Source: Oreohelix idahoensis
Taxonomy: Eukaryota; Mollusca; Gastropoda; Stylommatophora; Oreohelicidae
NCBI GenBank assembly: GCA_024509875.1
Contig: JAMPIV010004258.1
Coordinates: forward strand, 62,001 to 126,000
Length of the DNA stretch: 64,000 bases
Direction of reading: 5' to 3'
Shown: piece after piece, positions 55,443-64,000 of the stretch
Layout: each line of letters begins with the position of its first letter
Position numbering within the stretch: the stretch's first letter is position 1
Translations under genes and position numbers: made by a program
Notes under the pieces: model-generated
Seen by the model: the letters and a program-made list of their open reading frames with translations, nothing else
The model's database searches: none
What the model was told of the DNA's origin: nothing

Positions 55443-55915
55443 TACTGTCTCGGGTTCAATAACCCGTTGCGGTTGTTCCACAGCTAGCACAATGCCGTTT
55501 CCGCAGTTTCGCTGAGCCTCTTAAGTGCCCTTGTTCTTGACTGTCCCCTCAACCCCAACAGTTTCAGTAGATCATACACTGAAGCAGTTGCGAGACCTCT
55601 TCCACCCACCTCATCAGCCATGACCCTTGTAGTGAACCCATTGCATCTCAAGTCCGCCGCCAGATCATTATACTTGGCCACTTTGAACGAGTGTTGCTCG
55701 TGCAGTCCGTTTTCAAATAGCACGGTCAGCTCAATCATTATAATCTGGTGCGATGATGAGGAATGCAACACTATATATGGCCGTCTTCGAGATCTTCTGA
55801 AACTCTTTGGATATGCCCCTAGCCCAGGTAGGTCTACTGCCATCTCCCAGTCATTAGCACAGTCAAGAAGAGATGGTAAACTGCTTCTTGATTGTGACAA
55901 AACGGGATTGTTCAC
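55443..55915 (-). pseudogene. LINE C-terminal restriction-like endonuclease domain
   Basis: The minus-strand frame of 143 codons reads LLDCANDWEMAVDLPGLGAY, RRPYIVLHSSSSHQIIMIEL and TVLFENGLHEQHSFKVAKYN, later GGRGLATASVYDLLKLLGLR and RLSETAETALC. It then continues past a TAG to NNRNGLLNPRQ at about 55443. The pattern DW…DL … RPD.V..S….V..IELTV..E…..A...K..KY is that of the C-terminal PD-(D/E)XK-like domain found downstream of RT in restriction-like-endonuclease LINEs and related proteins. The expected RPD reads RPY here, so the nuclease would be dead. No RT sequence is seen upstream; this is a 5'-truncated copy. A host protein with this domain is a less likely alternative. Confidence 0.6.
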
Positions 55916-56334
55916 GTACTTTTGTGCCTCTCTCTATCTCTTTCCTCCGCCTATTATTTGGGTGCACTTTTCATAACTGTCATTCTCTCCGGCAGTATCT
56001 CTTCAATTTCCTCATTCATGCTTTATTATTCGGCATATTTTATGCCCTACATTTTGCTGTGACCGCACCCAGACTTGTTACGTTCCGCCAGGTGAATCGT
56101 AATAATACCAGGTTAATTAGACAGATCAGCGGGTAATACGTTATCGCTCGTCGCCTAGCCACCTTTGATAGAGGCGATCTCTATTTACCCAATGTGGTAG
56201 AGCACGATCGATGCAAAGAAAACAACATTGTCTGAGAGATCCGGTTGAGGAATGGCCGAAAACACATGTGATAATGAGATAATATCTTCAGCCGGCCTAT
56301 CCCTGTGTAATTATTACAGATAATCTTCTTCTTC

Positions 56335-56640
56335 TTCCTCGTTCGCCCTGAAAAGGACGGTGGTTGCGTTGTGTCTGTTTACGCCGTAGCTGTGATATCT
56401 GCACCTTTCGGTCGACACATCCGACTTCAGCACTGCATTTTTTGGGACCGCGTTTGCCTTCCCTCTGCGATCCGTACTCGCTCAGCCAGACTGCACTGCT
56501 GCAGACTGTTTCCAGGACCACCACGTGGAGGTGGAGTACGGTCTTGACCAGCTCTGGTTCGCTGATCCTGATGCAAGCAGTCAAGCTATGGGTCGCTGTC
56601 TGCATTCACTATTGCTGCATCTTTGTGTCCCACGGATAAT
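56335..56640. other. GC-rich segment with a stem-loop, unidentified
   Basis: About 300 bp much richer in GC and CpG than the flanks. On the minus strand CGTCCTTTTCAGGGCG (about 56347-56362) can fold into a 6-bp stem (one G-U pair) with a TTTC loop, the shape of the histone mRNA 3' stem-loop. The minus ORF (56297-56605) lacks recognisable similarity, and no histone coding sequence is upstream of the stem-loop. A retroposed or repeat origin is equally possible. Confidence 0.3.
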
Positions 56641-58029
56641 CTGACGGGTGGAGTTTAAGTTGGGCGATGAATACGTTCACAGATTTGCATAAAGAGGCGA
56701 ACGGAAGTATTACGACTTATTAGAAAGAGGTCACGCGATGGAATTATACAATTGTCACTTATACAATTACACGTAATGAATTAGAAGTAAATTTATATTC
56801 CGTCAATAGTCCGTCGCCTAGTGTATTTATCAGTCAATTAAAACATCTCTTTCTGGGTGATAGCGATTGATTTAAATTTTACATTACAGCTGGAAAAGTT
56901 AGCTACATGTTATTTAATACGCCAGTCTTAGCACTTAGAAAAATCCCAGTGAATTATAATGATAACCTTTAACACATTAAATCACCTAAATGTTAATATA
57001 TATTACCGCAATCAGAAATTGAACAATCTCCACGAAATGCTAAGACACTTTCACAATGGCTAGAATCACGAGCTAGATTTCCAAAATATCCTGAGCGAAC
57101 TGATAACTGACTTACTTAGCGTGAAGACAGAATATATACGGAATTGGTGTAATTATCTCTAAAGGGTGCGAGGGAAATCAAGAAGCTTCGTTCCTGAGAT
57201 AAAGAATTATATGGTCCCTCTGTTCGACGTTGCCATCGACAACAAAGGCTTCTGATATCAGCGATTGTCTCCCTGTATGTACAACATCACAGGATTTGCT
57301 TCCCCTTGTAGAGAACTTCAAAGCTGTTTACCTTCCACGTGTTTTGGGCACGTGCAATCTGCCAGTCATCGTAATACTGAGGACTTCTGCTAGACAAGCG
57401 TCCTACGCTCACCTGAATGAGTGACAGTTTTGAACGTATGTAAACAAACTAGCAGCTCGTGCAAGCAGAAAAAAAAACAGGCGTGGCTTCAAAGGTGAGT
57501 CTACATTCAGTGAATTTCGTCAGCGAATGGCATGTTTTTGCGTTGCAAAGATTATAAACCTAAGATGGGAAAGCAAGGTGGACGGGACACTGCTGCACTA
57601 TTTACATATATTTGTGATAATTCCCAAGACACTACCAGACACCCATACAAAGTTGATCATTTTGCTCTCGGAATTTGGTAATTTAATATGGACATGTCGC
57701 AATAAATCAGTGTTTAACTACAAAGTTATCCGCCCAGCCCTTTTTCTCCATTTGCTCCTTCAACGAGCGACACGGATTTTATAACCTGTCAACTAACCCA
57801 AATCCAGGATCCTTGACCCGTCAAATATTCTTAAAGCCAAGCCCTTAGTTTATACAAAGGTCACTAACTTTCCCCCTCCATTTTTTCCACACAATCTCAC
57901 TCCATCACCTTTCTGTGTAAATTTCTTTTAAAATTGTATTCAACCTAACCTTCTCCCCCCATTTTTAAACACACATTCTCACTTGCCCACACACACAACA
58001 CTAAAGACGAAGTACTCCACCACCCAATA
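56641..58029. other. No recognisable gene
   Basis: AT-rich with several short ORFs of ordinary chance length (for example 57230-57424 and 57527-57784). No motif, splice pattern or repeat I can name. Confidence 0.5.
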
Positions 58030-58031
58030 TA

Positions 58032-59339
58032 CAAGGGGATTGACATAAGTCTTGGGCCTGACCATGAAGGAGTCATAGGAGGAAGATGAAACTTGGCACA
58101 TTTAAAGTTCATCATATTTGCACCGAGTGTGTGAAGTACGCGTTTGTTTCTTTAATGGGTTTTCCCGCTACGGTGCACGGCGCAATGTACCCTATTGACC
58201 GGATCTGCTGCACCAAAGATTTGACAAAACAATGGAAAAGAAGGAGGCCAGAGCTGTGATACAATTTCTGATGTTTCGGGGGAAAACACCTTCAGAAATA
58301 CACAGGGAGATGGAACCAGTGTTTCGTGATTCTTGTCCTTCAAATACTTCGGTAAAAAACTGGTGTCAATAGTTTAAGTGCGGCGCTCAAATGTTGCTGA
58401 TCTGCCAAGATCTGGTAGACCAGCCTCAGAGTGCAATGATGAAAATGCAACAAGAATGAAGAAAATCATTGACCAGGATCGAAAAATGACAATTGTGGAG
58501 ATAGCTAGTAGAGTAAAACTAAATAAAAGAACAGTTTATAGAATTTTACAGAACAGACTGAACATGAGAAAAGTGTGTGCACGCCGGGTTCCGCGACTGT
58601 TGACATGTGAACAGAAGCAAACGAGGGTAAATTGCTGTCAACAGTTGCTCAAAAAGTGTCAGCCAAAAAAATTTTTGGAGACCATTGTGACAGTAGATGG
58701 GTACAACATTATGATCCCGAATCCAAAATTGCCAGCATGCATTGGAAAACCCCGGGCTCCCCAACACTTGTCGAGCCGAGAGCGCAGAAATCTGCAGGAA
58801 AAGTGATGCTGACTGTTTTTTGGGATGGCAAAGGTGTCCTTTTGAAAGATTATCTGCCTCGTGGCAACACAGTTAATGGACAGTACTATGCAGATCTTCT
58901 CACCAAACTAAGAAAGGTTGTGACCAGGAAACGAGGGATCACGGGCACTCAAAATCTTTTGCTTCAAGACAACGCGCCCTCTCACAAAGCACGGCTTGTG
59001 CAGCTAGCAGCCAATGATTTGAATATTGAAATTCTTCCACACCCACCATATTCTCCACATTTGGCTCCATCAGACTTTTTTCTATTCCCAAATCTTAAAA
59101 ACAGCTAAAAGGAAATCATTTTGACAGCAATGAAGAGGTTATACTGGCATGTGATGACTGGTTTAGTTTGAAAAATAGGGTGTTCTACTCCCAAGGTCTT
59201 TTCAAGGTCAAGCAGAGATGGCAGAAGTGTTACAATTCAGACGGTGGCTATATTGAAAAGGAATAAACACTATACAAAATTTCAGCTCTCTGTGACATGT
59301 CCTTCATGGTCAGGCCCAAGACTTATGCCAATCCCCTTG
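58032..59339 (+). mobile_element. Mariner transposon, complete ends
   Basis: A 1,308-bp element with about 40-bp terminal inverted repeats (CAAGGGGATTGACATAAGTC… on the left against CAAGGGGATTGGCATAAGTC… on the right, one mismatch) and TA duplications at 58030-58031 and 59340-59341. Size, TA target and D34D transposase place it in the mariner family of the Tc1/mariner superfamily. The inner gene is broken, but the ends look competent for mobilisation in trans. Confidence 0.93.
58232..59266 (+). pseudogene. Mariner transposase, frameshifted
   Basis: About 345 codons if frames are followed. The helix-turn-helix N-terminus starts MEKKEARAVIQFLMFRGKTP and stops at TAG (58370-58372). The next frame (58378-58700) has LPRSGRPAS and KLNKRTVYRILQ. 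The first catalytic block reads TIVTVDG, then after a small deletion WVQHYDPESK, so the residues after the first Asp are lost. The last frame (58632-59108) has LLQDNAPSHKA and PYSPHLAPSDFFLFPNLK, with exactly 34 residues between the two Asp (D34D, mariner). A further shift at about 59105 puts the end (FDSNEEVILACDDWF) in another frame to 59266. At least four inactivating lesions. Confidence 0.9.
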
Positions 59340-59489
59340 TATTTATCTTAAGTACACCTGTGAAAATGCGTGTATGTAAAAATGTTTACCCCCTTTTTCT
59401 TACGTCCGCCGGGAGATGCCTGCCTTTTGATAATTATTATTATTATAAATTTGTTTACATGTTTGTAAAAGCATGGAAAAGGGGAAAAA

Positions 59490-60400
59490 GTAATAATGTC
59501 AGAGTGCAAGAAAGAGTGTGTAAATGAGTGTGTGCGAGGGATAGAGGGTTTGTTTGTTTTTTTCTGCTTTTCATTGTATTTTCCTTAAAACTTCTTTATT
59601 GAAACGTAAAATTACGTGTTCGTAAAATCAAACGGAAAAAAAAATTGTTATTATAGTTTTCATGCGGAAAATGTCCATGTAGAAAAAATGTATCTAATTT
59701 GACTTATTATTTCGTGTTCGGGCAAACTGTATTTTTACTATGTAGGTATATTGTAATTTCCTTCTGTAAATACCTAAAATCTTTACAGAAATGTGAACAA
59801 CGGTTGTTGTGGCCTGTAGCCCCACTCAGATGCAAACTTTACGCGACCACACACATGAAGGTTAAGATTTCCGTCTCCTTGGAAAATAACCAATCAAATG
59901 GTACTTAAATTTACTTCAACTAAACGCAGGTGTCAGATTTCGCTGATTTATGATGTCAAGATTGCAGGTCTGGCTCAGATAAAATAACTTCGTGCTCGGC
60001 CAAGAAATTTAATCTGAATGAATGTCTCTTGCGACAAAGAACGAGGTTTGGTTCCTGCAGTGGAGAGCACAACAAGGAAAATAAAATGGAATCGAAAAGA
60101 AGACAGTGGATAGTTTTTGTCTATTCGGGTGTTTTTTGTTTGTTTTTTCCTCTTATTGTTTTCCCAGTGTTACCATTTAAAAAAAAATAATAAAGAGAGA
60201 GCTCTATAATTCCAAGAAAGAGGGTGTATGGTTTGTTAATCTCATTTTTTTCCCCTTCTCTTTTTAATCAACACTATCATTACAAAAATAATGTGCAATG
60301 TACAGCTTCAGAGTACAAGAAAGAGTGTGTAAATGAGTGTGTGCAAGGGAGTGAAAGTTTTTTTTTTTAACAGCTGCTCATTGTATTTTCATTTTTATAC
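59490..60400. repeat. Direct repeat pair of about 90 bp
   Basis: 59498-59590 and 60310-60400 share AGAAAGAGTGTGTAAATGAG, GTGTGTGC.AGGGA and, after a T-rich run, a TCATTGTATTTTC block. Between them lies AT-rich non-coding sequence with no supported gene. Confidence 0.65.
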
Positions 60401-60489
60401 TCATATTCATACAACTATTGGCCATGTTTTAATGCTCATGTCTTTGTAAATTTCCATGGAATGTGAATAAAGTTGTGAACAATTTGTTT

Positions 60490-60855
60490 AAAATAAAGGC
60501 CGACATAGTTGATAGATAAATAAAACGATCGGCAAAAATGCTGCCTTGCAGGCGCGGTCTTTCATTACAGTTAATGGACGCTGACAATTATATTTCCGCT
60601 GTCATTCCTAATGATGAAACATTGAACCACCACTGTAGCTGGCCCCTTGCAAGAAGCCTACGTAAAATCATTGACGAGTTCTTGTAGCAGTTTTTATAAC
60701 AATTTAATTGGATGAGATTGTGACCTGCCTGGCCAACCTTAAGTTACTCGCCTCTTTCACATGATCTCAGGCTGCTTTCTTTATCATTTCCTTAATAAAA
60801 CTGTTTACTAAAAAAAAAAAAAACACACACACACACACACGCGCGCGCTCGCGCA

Positions 60856-60914
<59 letters not shown>

Positions 60915-61076
60915 CAGCAACAACTGACGAAACCTGTGTCTAGGTTAAAAGTGCATGCTTTGACATTTTGAAAAAAGTACCCAGAGTAGTTAGGAAATTA
61001 TGTTGCGATCAAGTAAGATGTCTTCATTATTTGAAACAGGATGTAAAGACACAAAATAAACCAATGAAAAACACAG
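60490..61076. repeat. Diverged long repeat, copy 2
   Basis: Collinear with 54185-55160; see that entry for shared blocks. It includes a DR repeat at 60630-60760 and a (CA)n/(CG)n microsatellite at 60825-60917, where copy 1 has only a short (AC) run. Starts at AAAATAAAGGCCGA and ends at AATGAAAAACACA. Confidence 0.78.
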
Positions 61077-61665
61077 CTACGGAGAAAAGAGCTGAGATTC
61101 GACTACTGGGCAAAAGTGGCAAAAGATCCAACCCACCCAGCACACAAAACCTTTGATACGGGAAACCAATACATAGGTCACATTCCACTAGACTATAATA
61201 GATACCTATCATGGTGGAAAACAATGGAAGAAATAGATTATCCAAACCTGTTTAACATAATAAACAGTAGTACTCAGTATAAAGTAAAGATCTCACCATG
61301 GGAACTAAAAGTGCCAGAAACTGACTTCCATTTAGAAATGGTCGTAAACAAATCTTAAGACATAATCTCAACAAAAAGTAAATCACTAGAGTACTGTGGT
61401 GGGTAGATATTAATTATGTATATATTTGTGTAGCAGATGTGAATTCAGCTATGCAAGCCCCGAGGAAGTTTAATTTCAAATATATGTCAGGGAACCTGTC
61501 TTGCTTCCACCAATGACTACCACCCGCTATGTATATTATCCCAATATTATATGTCCTGATGTATGGGTGTTGTGTAGCTAGATGTCTAGGGTATATGCAA
61601 TGTATGTGAAGAAAATAACAAAAACCACACTTTAAGGTTAATAAACAAGTAAGTAAACAACTATT
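61077..61665 (+). pseudogene. Possible LINE 3' end
   Basis: Frame 61116-61358 reads FDYWAKVAKDPTHPAHKTFD (its first residues just upstream), YNRYLSWWKTMEEIDYPNLF, then KVKISPWELKVPETDFHLEM and a stop. The Trp- and Pro-containing pattern resembles the C-terminal tail after RNase H in some jockey/I-type LINEs. 61600-61665 ends with GGTTAATAAACAAGTAAGTAAAC, a simple-repeat-like tail. The match is by impression, and a different retroelement is possible. Confidence 0.4.
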
Positions 61666-63808
61666 GAATTTTGGTCTGAACAATTTTTTACAAATGTATT
61701 AATTATAATTGAGTTGATTCATAAAAGATTAAATGTCAAGATATATTTACACACATACCAGTTTAACTACTAAAGTCTATTATTTCCTGAACTAGGAAGT
61801 GTTCTTAGTGTAGTACTCTCTTCCAAACTTAAGCACATATTTGGGGGATCAATAATGTCATCATATTTTATAATCTTGTTGATATAATCGGTGGTGGAGG
61901 ATCAGTCAGTGAATTAACAAGACCCCAAAACACAAGGGCTTATCTTTAGATATGTGTAGAAAATTCTGCGATGTCCTGGTTATAAGTCTGCATGCACACA
62001 GCACTGCACCGCTTTCAGGATTCGAGATAAGGTAAGGCACTCAATTCATATGGCTTCAAACAGGTACTTTTGTTGAACACAAACGTGACTGGCTCACTTC
62101 AGTTTCTCACCCAGAAACTCGAAATATCGAATTTTTTTCACTATGTAAGTTAATTACAGGCCATAAATGGTCACACATAATCTCCTGCTGACTATCAGAA
62201 CAGCGAAGGCATATGAGCACAACTTGTCTGTATACGTCCCTAACCACACAAGTGAACTTATAATTTGAAAGTGGCGAGGAACGCTTGTCTCTCTGTGTAT
62301 TTATTCCCACTTCTTAGTTATTCTAAGCAACCAATCAGGGGACTTCCGTTCCTACGCGTCTTTTTCAAAAAGTTAACCTACTATTTTCAAATCAAGAGAC
62401 ACCCCTTAATATGGCCAGCATCAGTAAAGAAGCCCCATGCACGTCTATATATGTCTTCATTCTACCATATCGCTAGTATTATCTAAGTCATTTTAATACA
62501 GAACGATAATATTTACTTAGTCTACCGTCTGTCATCTAATGCATAAGGTTTCATACTTATGGCTATTATTTTTACCATTTTCGTTTTTCCTTTATAATTA
62601 TGCCAATAATATATCTTTCTTCCTACAGTAAGATAATATATTAGACTAAAGAATATGATATATTTAATAACTAATTATTGGCATTTTAATCTTCTTTTAT
62701 TCTTTATTTCCCTTACCGTTCGATTTGGCCAGTTAGTTTCAGTTTTAAAATTCAAACGGGCTCTATGCATTTCCCCCTCTCTCTCCCTTGCCTTTTCCAA
62801 GAAATAAACAATTTCTAACGATACTAACATTCAAACGTGCGTTTTGGTTAAAGGCGTGCAAGTCTGTGACGTCACATTGGCATTTATTCTACTATCGTTT
62901 TTCTGCGTTAACTCTTTAGATACCGAGTACGAAAGGCTAGTATTTTGGTGGCGCGATGATTCCTATGTTACTTTATGTTTATAAAAGTTATCACTAGTCT
63001 TACAACTGGGGGGAATTTTGCGAGACCATATGTGGGCGTGTTGTACATACAGATTGTATTTTACGACATAATCTCCCCCGTTAGAAAAGCTTGCAATGGT
63101 AATGCAACTTTCAATATCTGTATGACAACCACGATCCATCTGCTTTTCTCTGCCTTAAAGTGATCATGGTTTTATTGCAGTTGGGTCATACAAAGTAAGC
63201 ACAACTCAAGAAAGCTGCCCCAGACCTCTGCAATCCAATAATCTATTTCAGCTGCAGATATCACTGTCTGTCCTATGCTGATGTAAATCAATTTTCACCA
63301 TTCCTCTTCACTGAGTCTGTCCCAGGACAGGTCCAGAGAGTATTAGACGTCCCTCAAGGTTGCAATAGTTATGAAGGGTAATCTATAAATGGTGCTGGCA
63401 GAGTAATGTAAGGGTTCCGTAATTTCATTATCAGCCGGTATAAAACTCTCGGAATCTCGTCAAGGCAACATCAGGATTTAGTATGTTCCTCCGAAATGTT
63501 CACAGCCAACAATTTGTCTGCGCGCTGGCTTGACTGAATGTGGAAACACCCTTTTCTATTTTCCATATATAATTCTATAATGTGCCACTCAAATGGAGGC
63601 CATATTCACCACTGTATACTTATCCTTACTATAATTTTGGCGAATTAATATGAAATGTGGGGAATGAATTTCTGCATCAGAAATCAATCCGCCCTTAGCA
63701 TTGTTATGTAATATGTGTGATCTCAATCCAATGTCTGTCCAATACTTCCAAATGGATTGTGTAGGCCCGGTCAACTACCTCTGTTACCGGGGCCTTTATA
63801 CTGCTAAA
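61666..63808. other. No recognisable gene
   Basis: AT-rich, short chance ORFs on both strands, no convincing repeat or RNA gene. Confidence 0.5.
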
Positions 63809-64000
63809 TTAATAGCCATATTGTGAGGTGAGCGTGATCTTAGACCAACTGATCAACCTTCCACTCCCCACTCTCCTCGAATGATCACTTAGTTTTGGTT
63901 TCAATTCTGGCTGATTATCATCAATGCTAATGTTTGCCAGTTCCCGGAATGCGGCTTCAAACTGAGCCTGGGATGACTGGGTTTTGATTATGTTTTCTCT
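63809..64000 (-). CDS. Candidate partial coding exon at the window edge
   Basis: The minus strand is open from the window end to a stop near 63809, about 63 codons. The first 45 have a protein-like, soluble composition (TQSSQAQFEAAFRELANISI, then DDNQPELKPKLSDHSRRVGS). A possible donor GGAAG|GTTGAT at about 63857 would end an exon there. I do not recognise the protein. It could also be transposon-derived. Confidence 0.25.
   Translation of the reverse strand, partial: RENIIKTQSSQAQFEAAFRELANISIDDNQPELKPKLSDHSRRVGSGRLISWSKITLTSQYGY

Noticed and set aside
60825..60917. Z-DNA-type regulatory element
   Set aside because: A (CA)n/(CG)n microsatellite inside a repeat; structure-forming potential alone does not support a function.

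Overview
This window is eukaryotic, from an invertebrate animal, and consists almost entirely of layered transposable elements and tandem repeats. It is AT-rich, has no bacterial-style gene packing, and carries Ty3/gypsy LTR elements, several non-LTR (LINE) lineages, tRNA-derived SINEs, mariner and hAT DNA transposons and a Helitron relic. Together these suggest a metazoan such as a lophotrochozoan (perhaps a mollusc), but the species cannot be fixed from the sequence. No complete host gene is visible. Three short open segments (26377-26490, 26914-27161 and 63809-64000) are weak candidates for host exons, and a CpG-rich block at about 50990-51590 is a weak candidate promoter or first exon.

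Layout. 1-2700: LINE fragments, a Helitron helicase relic and a frameshifted LINE. 2703-7365: a young Mag-like gypsy element with identical 185-bp LTRs and a 5-bp target duplication, inserted in the tail of that LINE. 8630-9365: a LINE-A relic split by a SINE. 9420-10322: a 26/27-bp minisatellite. 11893-25825: one LINE-A copy on the minus strand, exploded by insertions. These are a LINE RNase H fragment (12761-13151), a 9.4-kb LTR element (13666-23053) and an unidentified 1-kb segment (23791-24809). The LTR element itself carries SINE, LINE and AT-repeat insertions. 29088-30374: an 18-bp minisatellite plus a poly-G tract. 30759-42249: a hAT-type DNA transposon remnant containing a second LTR element on the minus strand (31342-41225). 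42957-44657: a LINE-A copy containing a LINE-B copy. 47735-50665: two large minisatellites. 54185-61665: a diverged repeat pair, a fragment resembling a restriction-like endonuclease C-terminus of a LINE, a complete but dead mariner, and a LINE 3' end. 61666-64000: mostly featureless.

The most notable feature is that both large LTR elements (13.7-23.1 kb and 31.3-41.2 kb) place integrase upstream of reverse transcriptase: gag, protease, integrase, RT, RNase H. This is the Gmr1-like arrangement of Ty3/gypsy. Both also begin Gag with a long charged coiled coil. The young element at 2.7-7.4 kb has the ordinary order (RT, RNase H, integrase), so both pol architectures sit within 40 kb.

The elements cooperate only in the sense of nesting. 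Target-site duplications let the order of events be read: LINE-A first, then LTR element 2 and a LINE fragment into it, then a 181-bp LINE tail into the RT gene of LTR element 2. Most copies are dead through frameshifts, stops or 5' truncation. The element at 2.7-7.4 kb is closest to intact.
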